A DNA stretch of 64,000 bases from an uncultured Muribaculaceae bacterium (GCA_947629175.1 CANRCT010000013.1:1-64000); one strand, 5' to 3'; positions 25,549 to 36,844 are shown, counted from the first letter of the stretch. Numbers and translations are program-made. The notes: generated from the sequence alone by a model not told the origin.

Positions 25549-25582
25549 AAAAAAACGTTGCGCCAAAAAATTGACGCAACGC
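25549..25582 (-). terminator. Terminator of htpG
   Basis: CGTTGCG (25556-25562) pairs with CGCAACG (25575-25581). On the minus strand seven U follow, at 25555-25549. Confidence 0.75.
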
Positions 25583-25622
25583 TTATAGCATGCTATCGCT
25601 GCCTCTCAGGATTATATCCCGA

Positions 25623-27671
25623 TCAGAGGAGGCTTACCGAACGGCGGATAAATTCGTTGAGATCCTGACCTTTAAGCAGGCCGTTAGCCAGAAGGGCCAG
25701 ATCGATCGTCTGCTTGATGAGCGGATTGGACTTGGCGTAGACCTCGATGATCTCGTTCTGTTCCTTGCGGTCATGCTCCACAGCCTGCTCCAGTTCGGTC
25801 ACCTTGCCCTGCTGCTCGTCAGTCAGCTTGGAGTCCTTGGCCGCGTCGCGGATGCTCTTGATCTCGGCATTCTTTTCACTGATAGTCTTGTCGAGAGGCT
25901 CTACACGAGCATTGAGCTCGGCCTCGGCCGACTCGCGGATGCGCTTGATCACCGGATTCTCCGTATTGACTATCAGGTTGTAGCTGTCGGGGAGCTCGCC
26001 GTAGAAACTCATACCGGGCTGCATGGCGGCCATATCCTTCATGCGGCGCATGTACTCGTTCTGGGTGATTAGCACGGGGTTGGCATCGGCATTGAGCGCT
26101 TCGAACGACACAATGAACTCCGCCTTCTCCACCTTCGGGATCTGGCAGCGGAAAAGAGTGGTGAGGGTGTCGCGCTGCAGCGGCGTGAGATCGGCCGCCT
26201 TGCGGTCGCTCTTCGGTATGAGGTTCTCGACCACATCGGAATCCACCCTGACGAAACGGCTCTTTTCGATCTTGCTTTCGAGCAGCCCGATGAAATGGCT
26301 GTCGAGCTGACCGTCCATCACCAGCACGTCGTAGCCCTTCTCCGTGGCGGCATGGATATATGCGTACTGCGCCACCGGATCAGTCGTATAGAGATATACG
26401 ACATTGCCGTCCTTGTCGGTCTGCTGCCCCTCGATAAGGGTGCGGTACTCTTCGAGAGTATAATATTTGCCCTCGGTGTCCTTTACCAGACAGAACTTCA
26501 TGGCAGCCTCGCAGAACTTCTCGTCGGTCAGCATGCCATACTGGATGAAAATCCTGATATCGTCCCACTTGCTCTCGAAGTCCTTGCGGTCGGCCTTGAA
26601 GATGTCGTCGAGACGCGACGCCACTTTCTTGGTGATATATCCCGAGATCTTCTTTACCGCCGTATCGGCCTGCAGATACGAGCGCGACACGTTCAGCGGG
26701 ATGTCGGGCGAATCAATGACACCCTGCAGGAGCATCATGAAGTCGGGCACCACGCCCTCCACCGAATCGGTGACGTACACCTGGTTGCAGTAGAGCTGGA
26801 TGCGGTTTTTGTTGACCTCGAAATTGTTTTTGATCTTCGGGAAGAACAAAATGCCGGTGAGGGTGAAGGGATAGTCCACATTAAGATGGATCCAAAAGAG
26901 AGGATCCTCCTGGCCCGGATAGAGCTGATGGTAGAAGTTACGGTAATCCTCGTCGGTGAGATCGGCCGGTTTCTTTGTCCAGGTAGGCTCTGTATCGTTG
27001 ATCACCTTGTCGCGGTCGGTGTCGGTCATCTTGCCGTCCTTCCACTCCTGTTCCTTGCCCGAAATCACTGGCACGGGGAGAAAACGGCAGTATTTTTTCA
27101 GCAGCGAGTCGATCTCAGCCTGCTGCAGGAAATTCTTGTTGTCGTCGTCAATATGGAGTATTATGTCGGTGCCGCGCTCGGTCTTGTCGGTCGGCTCCAT
27201 AGTGAACTCCGGCGAACCGTCGCATTCCCATTTCACGGCCTCGGCGCCATCCTTGTAGGAGAGCGAACGGATCTCCACCTTCTTGGCCACCATGAACGCG
27301 GAGTAGAATCCGAGTCCGAAATGGCCGATTATGGCGTTGGCGTTATCCTTGTATTTCTCAAGGAACTCCTCGGCTCCGGAGAAGGCTATCTGATTGATGT
27401 ATTTATCGATATCCTCGGCGGTCATGCCTATGCCGTGGTCGCTGACGGTGAGGGTGCCGGCATCGGGGTCGACGCTGACACGCACTTTCATATCGCCCAG
27501 CTCGCCCTTGAACTCGCCGAACGATGACAGAGTGCGGAGTTTCTGCGTGGCATCAACCGCGTTCGACACCAGCTCGCGCAGGAATATCTCATGGTCGCTG
27601 TAGAGGAATTTTTTGATTACGGGGAAGATATTTTCAGTAGTTACCCCGATTTTACCTTTCTGAGTGCTCAT
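25623..27671 (-). CDS. htpG: Molecular chaperone HtpG (Hsp90)
   Basis: This ATP-dependent cytoplasmic chaperone is 682 aa. The GHKL ATPase domain is intact: ELVSNAVDATQKL near 34-46 (catalytic Glu and Asn), SDHGIGMTAEDI near 78 and GHFGLGFYSAFMVA near 117. Middle and C-terminal dimerisation domains follow. Its length is slightly above E. coli HtpG (624 aa), as usual in Bacteroidota. No standard TAnnTTTG promoter is visible in the short gap upstream, so a heat-shock promoter type is possible. It follows clpC on the same strand, separated by a terminator. Confidence 0.97.
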   Translation of the reverse strand: MSTQKGKIGVTTENIFPVIKKFLYSDHEIFLRELVSNAVDATQKLRTLSSFGEFKGELGDMKVRVSVDPDAGTLTVSDHGIGMTAEDIDKYINQIAFSGAEEFLEKYKDNANAIIGHFGLGFYSAFMVAKKVEIRSLSYKDGAEAVKWECDGSPEFTMEPTDKTERGTDIILHIDDDNKNFLQQAEIDSLLKKYCRFLPVPVISGKEQEWKDGKMTDTDRDKVINDTEPTWTKKPADLTDEDYRNFYHQLYPGQEDPLFWIHLNVDYPFTLTGILFFPKIKNNFEVNKNRIQLYCNQVYVTDSVEGVVPDFMMLLQGVIDSPDIPLNVSRSYLQADTAVKKISGYITKKVASRLDDIFKADRKDFESKWDDIRIFIQYGMLTDEKFCEAAMKFCLVKDTEGKYYTLEEYRTLIEGQQTDKDGNVVYLYTTDPVAQYAYIHAATEKGYDVLVMDGQLDSHFIGLLESKIEKSRFVRVDSDVVENLIPKSDRKAADLTPLQRDTLTTLFRCQIPKVEKAEFIVSFEALNADANPVLITQNEYMRRMKDMAAMQPGMSFYGELPDSYNLIVNTENPVIKRIRESAEAELNARVEPLDKTISEKNAEIKSIRDAAKDSKLTDEQQGKVTELEQAVEHDRKEQNEIIEVYAKSNPLIKQTIDLALLANGLLKGQDLNEFIRRSVSLL

Positions 27672-27709
27672 ATTTTCAGTTTTCGTTTATTTCTGTATAA
27701 CAATCATGC

Positions 27710-27738
27710 AAAAAAAATGCCACGCCCGGGGCGTGACA
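27710..27738 (-). terminator. Terminator of clpC
   Basis: TGCCACGCC (27718-27726) pairs with GGCGTGACA (27730-27738), one G-U. On the minus strand eight U follow, at 27717-27710. Confidence 0.8.
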
Positions 27739-27764
27739 TTTTGTGATTATTAACTGACATTTTG

Positions 27765-30353
27765 TCAATCGGCCGATGGCAGTGCCGCGGCAGTCCTCCC
27801 CTCGGGAAGAGCTTCGGCCACGCTTATCACCGTGGTGCCTTTCTCTTTGTCAAGTCCAACCAGGATTGAAGATCCGGCCTTAAGTTCGCCGTCGATGATA
27901 AACTCCGCGAGCTCGTCCTCCACATATTTCTGGATGGCACGCTTGAGCGGACGGGCCCCGAACTGCGGATCATATCCTCTCTCGGCGATGAAGTTCTTGG
28001 CCTCGCCGGTGATGGCAAGCGTGTAGCCCAGCTCGGCCACCCTTCGATAGAAGCCCCGAAGCTCTATGTCGATGATCCTGAAAATCGCCTCCTTGGAGAG
28101 CTGATCGAACATCACTATGTCGTCGACACGGTTGAGAAACTCAGGCGAGAACGCCTTGTTCAACGCCTTGCGGAGCACGCCGTGGCTGTACTCGCGGTCG
28201 ACAGCCTGAGTGGTGAATCCCACTCCTGAACCGAAATCCTTAAGCTGACGGGTGCCGATGTTCGACGTCATTATTATGAGAGTATTCTTGAAATCCACGC
28301 GACGCCCGAGGCTGTCGGTAAGACGCCCTTCGTCCATCACCTGCAGCAGCAGATTGAACACGTCGGGATGAGCCTTCTCGATCTCGTCGAGGAGCACCAC
28401 CGAGTAAGGCCGGCGACGCACCTTCTCCGTTAGCTGGCCCCCCTCCTCATAGCCCACATAGCCCGGAGGAGCGCCGACCAGACGCGACACGGTGAACTTC
28501 TCCATATATTCGCTCATGTCGATGCGTATCAGCGTGTCGGCCGAGTCAAACAGATACTCCGCCAGCTTCTTGGCCAAATGGGTCTTGCCGACACCTGTCG
28601 GGCCAAGGAACATGAACGTGCCTATCGGCTTGTTGGGGTCTTTCAGGCCTATGCGGTTGCGCTGGATAGCCTTTACGATCTTGCCGATAGCCTCATCCTG
28701 ACCTATGATAGCTTCCTTGAGCTGCGGCCCCATCTCCTTGAGGCGCTTTCCTTCTGCCTGGGCAATACGCTGCACCGGTACACCGGTCATCATGGCCACC
28801 ACCTCTGCCACCTTCTCCTCGTCGACGGTCTGACGGTTGGCGTCGAGCTCCTTTTCCCAACGTTTGCGGGCCTCGTCGAGGCGCTCTTTAAGCTGCTTCT
28901 CGCTGTCGCGGAACGATGCCGCGCGTTCGAAGTCGTGATCACGTGCCGCTATCAGTTTGTTGTTGGCGGCATCAGCCACGGCATCCTCCAGTGAAGTGAT
29001 CTCTTCCGGCACGCTGATATTGGTGATATGCACCCGCGATCCCGCCTCGTCAAGAGCGTCGATAGCCTTGTCGGGGAACATACGGTCGGTGACATACCGT
29101 TCGGTCAGGCTGACACATGCCTCAAGCGCCTTCTCGGTGTAGCTCACATTGTGGTGTGCCTCATACTTATCCTTGATATTGTGGAGGATCGTAAGAGTCT
29201 CTTCAGGAGTGGTGGGCTCAACCATCACTTTCTGAAAACGGCGTTCGAGCGCTCCGTCCTTCTCGATATTCTTGCGGTATTCATCGAGCGTTGTGGCGCC
29301 GATGCATTGTATCTCGCCGCGTGCGAGCGCAGGTTTGAGCAGATTGGCCGCGTCCATCGAGCCTGCGGCATTGCCTGCGCCGACTATGGTGTGGAGTTCG
29401 TCGATAAAGAGTATTACGTCGCGGTTTTTGGCCAGCTCGTTGAGTATCGCCTTCACACGCTCCTCAAACTGTCCGCGGTATTTCGTACCGGCCACAAGCG
29501 ATGCCATGTCGAGCGAGATAACCCTCTTCCCGAACAGCACACGCGACACCTTGCGCTGCACGATACGAAGCGCAAGCCCCTCTACTATGGCGCTTTTGCC
29601 TACACCGGGCTCGCCGATAAGCACCGGATTATTTTTCTTGCGGCGGCTGAGTATCTGTGCCAGACGTTCGATCTCCACCTCGCGGCCCACCACCGGATCA
29701 AGACGATCCTGCTCGGCCGCGCGCGTCATGTCGTTGCCGAATTTATCGAGTACCGGGGTGTCACTGCCCCCCTGCTGCTTTGCCTGCTGCGCTGTCGGCC
29801 GGTGGCTTTCACCCCGGTTGCCGGGTGCGTCGGGCATATCATCGTCGTCATCATCGTCGTCGCTGCCGGTGTAAGCGCTTTCCGCGCCCGAAGGCTTCCC
29901 GGTAAGCTGACTGTAGATAGTCTCGTAGGTGACTCCAGCCTGGAGGAACGGGCTCATGAAATCCATCGACTGGGTCTCCGGATTATGGAATATGGCCAGC
30001 AGAAGATGCTCCACATCCACCGTATCGCTTTTCAACATGCGCGCTTCAAGCACGCTGAGTTTTATCAGTCTGTTGGCGATGTCGCTCACCGACACGCTGG
30101 GCGGATTGCCCTGAGGCGACTGGCTGTCGATAGCCGCTTCAAACATATATTTGTCAAGCCGTTGTTGCAGCTCATAGGCCGAACTGCTGCCCGTCGCCCG
30201 CTCCACAAGCCTGAATCCCTTGCCCGAGACATCGCTTATGATTGCCATAAGTATGTGCTCGGGACGGATCACGGATGTATTGTGACGAAGAGCCTGCTGG
30301 GTGCTGTCGTTGAGCACCTGTTTGAGCTCGGCCGAAAAATTGGTTTCTGTCAT
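27765..30353 (-). CDS. clpC: ATP-dependent Clp protease ATP-binding subunit, ClpC type
   Basis: This Hsp100 unfoldase is 862 aa: a double Clp N-domain (about 1-150), an acidic linker ([13 protein letters not shown]), the first AAA+ module with [13 protein letters not shown], a UVR-like motif in the middle ([20 protein letters not shown]) and the second AAA+ module with [16 protein letters not shown] in SGVGFTTQ fits the ClpP-docking loop, and the UVR motif separates it from the disaggregase ClpB. It should deliver proteins to ClpP, whose gene is not in the window. Confidence is lower for the symbol than for the family. Confidence 0.92.
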   Translation of the reverse strand: MTETNFSAELKQVLNDSTQQALRHNTSVIRPEHILMAIISDVSGKGFRLVERATGSSSAYELQQRLDKYMFEAAIDSQSPQGNPPSVSVSDIANRLIKLSVLEARMLKSDTVDVEHLLLAIFHNPETQSMDFMSPFLQAGVTYETIYSQLTGKPSGAESAYTGSDDDDDDDDMPDAPGNRGESHRPTAQQAKQQGGSDTPVLDKFGNDMTRAAEQDRLDPVVGREVEIERLAQILSRRKKNNPVLIGEPGVGKSAIVEGLALRIVQRKVSRVLFGKRVISLDMASLVAGTKYRGQFEERVKAILNELAKNRDVILFIDELHTIVGAGNAAGSMDAANLLKPALARGEIQCIGATTLDEYRKNIEKDGALERRFQKVMVEPTTPEETLTILHNIKDKYEAHHNVSYTEKALEACVSLTERYVTDRMFPDKAIDALDEAGSRVHITNISVPEEITSLEDAVADAANNKLIAARDHDFERAASFRDSEKQLKERLDEARKRWEKELDANRQTVDEEKVAEVVAMMTGVPVQRIAQAEGKRLKEMGPQLKEAIIGQDEAIGKIVKAIQRNRIGLKDPNKPIGTFMFLGPTGVGKTHLAKKLAEYLFDSADTLIRIDMSEYMEKFTVSRLVGAPPGYVGYEEGGQLTEKVRRRPYSVVLLDEIEKAHPDVFNLLLQVMDEGRLTDSLGRRVDFKNTLIIMTSNIGTRQLKDFGSGVGFTTQAVDREYSHGVLRKALNKAFSPEFLNRVDDIVMFDQLSKEAIFRIIDIELRGFYRRVAELGYTLAITGEAKNFIAERGYDPQFGARPLKRAIQKYVEDELAEFIIDGELKAGSSILVGLDKEKGTTVISVAEALPEGRTAAALPSAD

Positions 30354-30381
30354 GCGTTTACCTTTCTCTTCAATTATGCTG

Positions 30382-30389
30382 TAAAGTTA
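30382..30389 (-). promoter_or_regulatory. Possible -7 element of clpC
   Basis: TAACTTTA on the minus strand (one mismatch to TAnnTTTG), with a TTG about 22 nt upstream. The match is weak, and regulation by another sigma factor is possible. Confidence 0.35.
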
Positions 30390-30474
30390 GCAATAATTGT
30401 GCCAATACGGGCAACTTTGCATCACATCATCTGAAAAAATTCATCGTGATTCACCTTTTTTGCAAAATTATCGC

Positions 30475-30482
30475 TACCTTTG
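30475..30482 (+). promoter_or_regulatory. -7 element of gyrA
   Basis: TACCTTTG matches the consensus and lies 50 nt upstream of the gyrA ATG. No TTTG sits at the expected -33 spacing. Confidence 0.5.
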
Positions 30483-30532
30483 TATGATATTTAACAAACA
30501 GGACAACTACGTAACTACTACCCCAAGTCTTT

Positions 30533-33196
30533 ATGGCATCAGAAGAAGATTTGATCAAAGAAGACCGCATCGACCGCATCGACATTAACGAGCAGATGAA
30601 GTCGGCATATATCGACTATTCCATGTCGGTAATTGTCAGCAGAGCGCTCCCCGACGTGCGCGACGGACTCAAGCCCGTCCACCGCAGAGTGCTCTTCGGC
30701 ATGAACGAGATGGGCAATACCTCCAGCAACGGATACAAGAAGTCGGCCAACTGTGTCGGAGAGGTCATGGGTAAATATCATCCCCACGGCGACTCGTCGA
30801 TCTATGGCACCGTCGTGCGACTCGCACAGCCCTGGGCCATGCGTTATACGCTCGTCGACGGCCACGGCAACTTCGGATCCGTCGACGGCGACGGAGCTGC
30901 CGCCATGCGTTACACGGAGGTGCGACTCCGCCGCATAGGAGAGGAGATGCTGAGCGACATTGATTCCGAAACTGTCGACTTCCAGCCCAACTACGACAAT
31001 ACCCGTCAGGAACCGCTCGTGCTTCCCACACGGTTCCCCAATCTGCTCGTCAACGGAGCCCAGGGCATTGCCGTAGGTATGGCCACGAACATTCCGCCCC
31101 ACAACCTGACAGAGTCGATCAACGCCTCCATCGCGCTCCTCGACAACCCGGAGATCACCATCCCGGAACTGATGGAAAGCATCCCCGGACCCGACTTCCC
31201 CACGGGAGGAATCATCTGCGGCACCAAGGGGATCCGCGACGCATATACTACCGGACGCGGACGCATCGTCATACGCGCCAAGGCCGACATAGAGCATCAT
31301 GACTCCCACGACAACATTATCGTCCACGAGATACCCTACAACGTCAACAAGGCTCAACTCATAAAATACATAGCCGACCTTGTCAACGAGAAAAAACTCG
31401 ACGGAATAGCCGACATCAACGACGAGTCGAACTATAAGGGCATGCGCATCGTCATCCGTCTGAAGACCGACGCCAACCCCAATGTAGTGCTCACCAAGCT
31501 GTTCAAGATGACTCAGATGCAGGCATCGTTCAGCGTCAACTCCGTAGCGCTCGTCCACGGACGCCCCCGCACACTCAACCTCAAGGAGATGCTCTCATCG
31601 TTCATCGAGCACCGGCATGAGGTAGTGATACGGCGCACAAAATTCGAGCTGCGCAAAGCGGAGGAACGCGCTCATATCCTCGAAGGCCTGATCATCGCAT
31701 CCCAGAACATCGACGAAGTAATAAAGATCATCCGCGGATCCGACTCCACCGAAGACGCCCGCGCACGGCTTACCGAACGGTTCGGACTCAGCGACCGCCA
31801 GACTGCAGCCATCGTGGAGATGCGCCTCAAGCAGCTCACCGGCCTCGAGCAGGACAAGCTCCGCCAAAGCTACGACGAGGTGCTCGCCGAGATCAGCCGC
31901 CTGAAAGAGATTCTGGAAAACGACGACGTATGCCGCGGTGTGATCCGGGCCGAGCTCGAAGAGATCCGCGACAAATATGGCGACGAACGCCGCACGGAGA
32001 TCAACGCCCGCCTGACAGGCGAATCGAATCCCGAGGACGAAGTGGCCGATGACGACATGATCATCACCATCTCCCACCTCGGATATATCAAACGCACCAA
32101 CCTCTCGGAATTCCGCGCGCAAAACCGCGGCGGAGTAGGCGCCAAAGGCAGCGACACCCGCGACAAGGACTTCATAGAGCATATCTACCCCGCTTCGATG
32201 CACAACTATATGCTCTTCTTCACCAACCGCGGGCGATGCTACTGGCTCAAAGTCTACGACATCCCCGAGGGAGCCAAAAACACCAAGGGAAGGGCCATAC
32301 AGAATCTGCTCTCCATCGAGCCCGGCGACTCCGTCAAGGCATTCATCCGTGTCAAGGGTCTCGAAAACAAAGATTTCGTCACCTCTCACAATCTTGTATT
32401 CGCCACCAAGAATGGCATCATCAAGAAGACATCGCTTGAAGCTTACTCGCGGCCGCGTGCCAACGGCGTCAACGCCATTATTATACGTGAAGGCGACGAG
32501 CTCATCTCGGTAGAACTGACCGACGGCGACTCCGAGATCATAATGGCCAACCGTAACGGACGCGCCATCAGATTCCACGAAAGCAAGGTTCGCGAGATGG
32601 GACGTGTCAGCACCGGCGTGCGCGGAATGACTCTCGACGGCGACGATGACGCCCTCGTAGGCATGATCTGCATGAGCCCCGACACCGACAACACCGTCAT
32701 GGTGCTCTCTGAAAACGGCTACGGCAAACGCTCGCCTCTCGACGTCGACGTAACGCTTCCCGACGGCACAGTGGAGCGCCAGAACGTATACCGCATCACC
32801 AACCGTGGCGGCAAGGGAGTGCGCACCATGAACATCACCCAGAAGACCGGCGCACTCGTGGCCATTGAAAGCGTCAACGACGACAACGACCTCGTCATAA
32901 TCAACCGTTCAGGCATCACTCTCCGCGTCAGAGTAGCCGACATCCGTGTCATGGGCCGCGCCGCCCAGGGCGTCAGAGTGATCAATCTCGAAAAACGTGG
33001 CGACGTAATAGCGTCAGTCTGCTGCGTCGACACCGACCCCGATGAAGAGCACGAGACCGACACTGCTGAAATGCAGGCCGAGGTGATCGAGGAAGCAGTC
33101 GACGATATGGTTGAGGAGATCTCCGACGACATCATCCCTGATGACGACGAGGAGATGACTGAAGACCGTGGCGACGACGAGACCGACAACGGATAA
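30533..33196 (+). CDS. gyrA: DNA gyrase subunit A
   Basis: GyrA carries the breakage-reunion site of gyrase, which introduces negative supercoils. In the 887-aa product the catalytic Tyr127 lies in [10 protein letters not shown]. The quinolone region reads [16 protein letters not shown] (80-95), so Ser88 matches E. coli Ser83 and Gly92 matches E. coli Asp87. C-terminal beta-pinwheel repeats follow, including the GyrA-box-like [10 protein letters not shown] near 530. The protein ends in a long acidic tail of Asp/Glu residues. It is monocistronic or cotranscribed with the TPR gene 61 nt downstream. Confidence 0.97.
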   Translation: MASEEDLIKEDRIDRIDINEQMKSAYIDYSMSVIVSRALPDVRDGLKPVHRRVLFGMNEMGNTSSNGYKKSANCVGEVMGKYHPHGDSSIYGTVVRLAQPWAMRYTLVDGHGNFGSVDGDGAAAMRYTEVRLRRIGEEMLSDIDSETVDFQPNYDNTRQEPLVLPTRFPNLLVNGAQGIAVGMATNIPPHNLTESINASIALLDNPEITIPELMESIPGPDFPTGGIICGTKGIRDAYTTGRGRIVIRAKADIEHHDSHDNIIVHEIPYNVNKAQLIKYIADLVNEKKLDGIADINDESNYKGMRIVIRLKTDANPNVVLTKLFKMTQMQASFSVNSVALVHGRPRTLNLKEMLSSFIEHRHEVVIRRTKFELRKAEERAHILEGLIIASQNIDEVIKIIRGSDSTEDARARLTERFGLSDRQTAAIVEMRLKQLTGLEQDKLRQSYDEVLAEISRLKEILENDDVCRGVIRAELEEIRDKYGDERRTEINARLTGESNPEDEVADDDMIITISHLGYIKRTNLSEFRAQNRGGVGAKGSDTRDKDFIEHIYPASMHNYMLFFTNRGRCYWLKVYDIPEGAKNTKGRAIQNLLSIEPGDSVKAFIRVKGLENKDFVTSHNLVFATKNGIIKKTSLEAYSRPRANGVNAIIIREGDELISVELTDGDSEIIMANRNGRAIRFHESKVREMGRVSTGVRGMTLDGDDDALVGMICMSPDTDNTVMVLSENGYGKRSPLDVDVTLPDGTVERQNVYRITNRGGKGVRTMNITQKTGALVAIESVNDDNDLVIINRSGITLRVRVADIRVMGRAAQGVRVINLEKRGDVIASVCCVDTDPDEEHETDTAEMQAEVIEEAVDDMVEEISDDIIPDDDEEMTEDRGDDETDNG

Positions 33197-33257
33197 CCAC
33201 CGAAACTGATAAGCAACAAAAAATACCTTAATAATAATCTCAACCAACTGAAACGTT

Positions 33258-34523
33258 ATGAAGAAAATCACCCTCTTAGGATTAGGGCTCTTCACCGCAA
33301 TGGCAGCCTCGGCCCAGACCAATGTGGTCAACGACGCCAAGCACATGCTCGATCAGGCCAAACCCGACTACGCAGCCGTGCAGAAAGCCATCCAGCCCGC
33401 TCTTCAGGACCCCTCGACCTCCAAAACGGCAATGCCCTGGTATATCAACGGCAAAGCCGGATTCGGACTCTACGACAACGCCTACATGCAGGAGGCTCTC
33501 GGAACACAGCTTTCGGCCGATCAGAAGAAAGCCGCAGGCACTGGACTTCTTCAGGGTTATGAGTCATATATGAAAGCCCTTCCTCTTGATGTGGAAGTCG
33601 ACAAAAAGACCGGCGAACCCAAGATTGACAAAAAGACCGGAAAGGCCAAACCCGGCAAACTCGCCAAGGAAATGGTCAAGACGATGAAGGACAACTATAT
33701 CTCCCTCAAGACCGGCGGCATCTACCTGTTCGACGCACAGGACTACAGCGGCGCCTACGATCTTTGGGAAGTATACGTCAATCTCCCCTCCAATCCCGCT
33801 CTCGGCGCGGAGGCTCCCAAGGCTGAAGCCGACACACTTGTAGGACAGATAATGTACTACCAGCTTCTCGCCGCCCTCTCCTCCGACCGCAATGCCGAAG
33901 CGCTCGCAAAAGTGCCGCAGGTTGAAAAGACCGGCTATAAGAACATCGACGTATATGTCTACGGCATTGAGGCTGCCCGCCGTCTCAACGACTCTGTGGC
34001 CATGCTCGATCTCGCAAAGCGCGGATATGCCGAATACGGCACCCAGAACGTTTCGTTCGTCGGACAGCTCATCAACGAGCACCTTCAGCACAACGATTTC
34101 GACGGCTGCTATCAGCTCGTGAACGACGCCATCGCTGCCACTCCCGACTCCATGGCAGGCATCAAGAGCCAGCTTTATGACATCCTCGGCGTCATCTACG
34201 AACAGCAGGACAAGAACGACCAGGCCCTCGAAGCTTTCGACAAGGCTATCTCCATCGACGAGACACAGGGCAAGAACTACTACGACAAAGCTCGCGTCAT
34301 CTACAACAATGCTGTGAAGATGGACGAATCGCTCATCGACGCCCCCGAGGCAGAGCGCAAGGCCAAAGTCGACCCCCTGCTCCTCGACGCAGCCAAGCTC
34401 TTCGAGAAAGCCTACAGCATCGATTCCACGAATCTCAACAATATTCCTTCTATCCTCTATCGCCTTTACTACCGTCTTGGCGCTGGCTACGAGGAACAGG
34501 CTGAGAACTGGAAGAACATGTGA
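33258..34523 (+). CDS. Secreted tetratricopeptide repeat protein
   Basis: The 421-aa product has a signal peptide (about 1-20, ending ASAQ). A helical body follows with TPR motifs, clearest near 290-330 (LYDILGVIYEQQDKNDQALEAFDKAISID) and in the C-terminal LLLDAAKLFEKAYSIDSTN. A lysine-rich repeat (DKKTGEPKIDKKTGKAKPGK) lies near 115-134. It should act in the periplasm as a scaffold, partner unknown. It follows gyrA closely and ends before a strong terminator. Confidence 0.85.
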   Translation: MKKITLLGLGLFTAMAASAQTNVVNDAKHMLDQAKPDYAAVQKAIQPALQDPSTSKTAMPWYINGKAGFGLYDNAYMQEALGTQLSADQKKAAGTGLLQGYESYMKALPLDVEVDKKTGEPKIDKKTGKAKPGKLAKEMVKTMKDNYISLKTGGIYLFDAQDYSGAYDLWEVYVNLPSNPALGAEAPKAEADTLVGQIMYYQLLAALSSDRNAEALAKVPQVEKTGYKNIDVYVYGIEAARRLNDSVAMLDLAKRGYAEYGTQNVSFVGQLINEHLQHNDFDGCYQLVNDAIAATPDSMAGIKSQLYDILGVIYEQQDKNDQALEAFDKAISIDETQGKNYYDKARVIYNNAVKMDESLIDAPEAERKAKVDPLLLDAAKLFEKAYSIDSTNLNNIPSILYRLYYRLGAGYEEQAENWKNM

Positions 34524-34575
34524 TTGAACGTGTCGGTCGGCTGACCGATATTGAAATCATCAATCCGGAATCAAT

Positions 34576-34620
34576 GATCCGGCCGGAAGCTTAAGCCGCT
34601 TTCGGCCGGATCTGTTTTAT
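34576..34620 (+). terminator. Terminator after the TPR gene
   Basis: GATCCGGCCGGAAGC (34576-34590) pairs over 15 bp, with one G-U, with 34598-34612. A T-rich stretch (TGTTTTATTCCTTTT) follows. Confidence 0.8.
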
Positions 34621-34639
34621 TCCTTTTATCGCGCATCGG

Positions 34640-34670
34640 TTGCCCGTGTCGCGAAAAAAACGTAACTTCG
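34640..34670 (+). promoter_or_regulatory. Promoter of the GH20 gene
   Basis: TTG (34640-34642), 20 nt, TAACTTCG (34663-34670), one mismatch in the -7 box. The leader would be about 65 nt. Confidence 0.5.
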
Positions 34671-34740
34671 CGATCGGATAATACCATAAGCATAGTAAGT
34701 AATAACTCCAGGAAACAACACCCATTAACCATCCTTAAAC

Positions 34741-36780
34741 ATGAAAATACTGACACTGGCGGCGCTCGCCGTCCTGTTGGGCATGCCGGCGGCCAATGCC
34801 CGGACTGCAGACGTCACTCCCTTACCGGCCCGAATCACTATGGCAGAAGGCGACATGATCATCACGCCCTCAACATCGCTTGTGATCGAAGCCCCTGCGG
34901 AGGACGCGGCCCGACTTCGCGATTACGCCGATGCCGAATGGCGCCGTTTCGCTCCTGCAGGAAAGAAATCATCGACATCCGTCGAGCTGAAGACCGTAAA
35001 AAGACTTGAGGGGATAGAATCTCCCGAAGGTTATCGGCTGAATGTCACCCCGCGCAAAGCGCTTGTAGAGGCGACATCCGGCGCCGGACTCTTCTACGGC
35101 CTGCAGACACTGATGCAGCTTGCCGACGGTACCGACACCATCCCCGCACTTAACATCAGCGACTCGCCACGCTTCGGCTATCGCGGCATGATGCTCGACA
35201 TTTCTCGCAACTACCGCGACAAGAATTTCATACTCAAGCAGATCGACGCCCTGGCGCGCCTGAAGATCAACCGCCTTCACCTGCACCTTACCGACGGAGC
35301 CGGCTGGCGTCTTGAAATCAAGAAATACCCACGGCTGACAGAATACGCTGCCTGGCGCCCCGAACTGACATGGAAGGAATGGAGCGACGGCGGAGCGCGC
35401 TATATCGATGCCTCCGATTTCGGCGCCTACGGCGGCTTCCTGACCCAGGACGACGCCCGCGAGATCGTGAAATATGCGGCCGACCGCTATATCACCGTCA
35501 TCCCCGAGATCGAGATGCCCTCCCACTCCGAAGAGCTGACAGCCGCCTTCCCCGAGATCTCATGCACCCACAATCCCAAAGGTGAGCCCGACGTGTGCGT
35601 TGGCAACGAAAAGACCTTCGAGATACTTCAGAACGTCCTCGATGAGGTCATGGAGATATTCCCCTCGGAATATATCCATATCGGCGGCGACGAAGCCTCT
35701 AAACGGGCATGGAAAGAGTGTGAGCTCTGCCAAAAGCGCATGGCCGACGAAGGCCTGAAGGATGTCGACGAGCTCCAGAGCTACCTCATACACCGCATCG
35801 AGCAGTATCTCAACTCCAAGGGCCGCTCCCTTATCGGATGGGACGAGATCATGGAGGGAGGGCTTGCGCCCAACGCTACCGTCATGTCGTGGCGCGGCAC
35901 CGAAGGGGGCATCCGTGCGGCCCGCAGCGGACATCAGGCAGTGATGACCCCCGGCGGCTACTGCTACCTCGACTCTTATCAGGATGCCCCGGCCACGCAG
36001 CCGGTAGCCATAAGCGGATATCTGCCCTTAGAACGCGTCTATTCCTACGATCCGGCTCCCGACAGCCTCGGCACCGACGTCACCAAATGGATCGCCGGAG
36101 TGCAGGGCAATCTCTGGACGGAGCATGTGCCCACGGCCCAGCATGCCGAGTATATGCTCTGGCCCCGCATGATCGCCATCGCCGAGATCGGATGGACCCC
36201 GCAGGAGCAGCGCCGGTGGGAGTCGTTCCGCCCGCGTGCGCTCAAGGTCTCCGACGACATGCGCGGTAAAGGCTACACCGTATTCGATCTCCGCGGCGAA
36301 GCCGGCAACCGCCGACAGTCGACCCGTACGGTCGATCATCTCGCCCGTGGCAAGAAAGTGACTTACAACGTGCCCTGGTGGAGCAACTACAACGCCGCCC
36401 GCGAGGCAACGCTGACCGACGGCCTCCGGGGAGGCTGGAGTTATGGCGACGGACGCTGGCAGGGCTTCCTCCATCGCGGCGACGAGCGTGTCGACGTGAC
36501 CATCGACCTTGAGAAGGTCACCGACATCACCTACGTCGGTGCAGACTTCATGCAGATCACCGGCCCCGGAGTCTGGTTCCCAGCCAAAGTCGAAATCCTC
36601 ATTTCCGACAACGGCACCGACTTCACAGAACTCGCCACCATCGAACACAAGCAGAAAGATTCCACCGGACTCTCTTTCAAGGAATTCTCATGGAGCGGCA
36701 ACGCCCGCGCACGCTACGTGCGCTATCGCGCCACCTCCACCGAGGGCTGCCAGTTCACCGACGAGATCATTATCAGATAA
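34741..36780 (+). CDS. Beta-N-acetylhexosaminidase, GH20
   Basis: This secreted enzyme removes terminal N-acetylhexosamine from glycans such as mucin O-glycans or chitobiose. The 679-aa product has a signal peptide (1-20, ending ANA), an N-terminal GH20b-like domain, a TIM barrel with the catalytic pair Asp317-Glu318 in HIGGDEASK, and a C-terminal discoidin-like (F5/8 type C) carbohydrate-binding module from about 520. The substrate-assisted GH20 mechanism is family knowledge. Released GlcNAc would feed the NagB route found at 41288, though the two genes are not linked. Confidence 0.94.
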   Translation: MKILTLAALAVLLGMPAANARTADVTPLPARITMAEGDMIITPSTSLVIEAPAEDAARLRDYADAEWRRFAPAGKKSSTSVELKTVKRLEGIESPEGYRLNVTPRKALVEATSGAGLFYGLQTLMQLADGTDTIPALNISDSPRFGYRGMMLDISRNYRDKNFILKQIDALARLKINRLHLHLTDGAGWRLEIKKYPRLTEYAAWRPELTWKEWSDGGARYIDASDFGAYGGFLTQDDAREIVKYAADRYITVIPEIEMPSHSEELTAAFPEISCTHNPKGEPDVCVGNEKTFEILQNVLDEVMEIFPSEYIHIGGDEASKRAWKECELCQKRMADEGLKDVDELQSYLIHRIEQYLNSKGRSLIGWDEIMEGGLAPNATVMSWRGTEGGIRAARSGHQAVMTPGGYCYLDSYQDAPATQPVAISGYLPLERVYSYDPAPDSLGTDVTKWIAGVQGNLWTEHVPTAQHAEYMLWPRMIAIAEIGWTPQEQRRWESFRPRALKVSDDMRGKGYTVFDLRGEAGNRRQSTRTVDHLARGKKVTYNVPWWSNYNAAREATLTDGLRGGWSYGDGRWQGFLHRGDERVDVTIDLEKVTDITYVGADFMQITGPGVWFPAKVEILISDNGTDFTELATIEHKQKDSTGLSFKEFSWSGNARARYVRYRATSTEGCQFTDEIIIR

Positions 36781-36803
36781 TTCCGCCGGAAACAAACATA
36801 CTT

Positions 36804-36844
36804 CCGTCCTTCGCGCAACCATCGCGGGGGACGGATTGTTTTAT
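36804..36844 (+). terminator. Terminator after the GH20 gene
   Basis: CCGTCC (36804-36809) pairs with GGACGG (36829-36834), with CGCG/CGCG inside, followed by ATTGTTTTATTG. Confidence 0.65.

Noticed and set aside
26295-27527. Plus-strand open frame of 410 codons opposite htpG
   Set aside because: The htpG frame has intact ATPase motifs; the antisense frame has no family features or promoter.
29028-30434. Plus-strand open frame of 468 codons opposite clpC
   Set aside because: It is antisense to the conserved N-domain and first AAA+ module; no domain seen.
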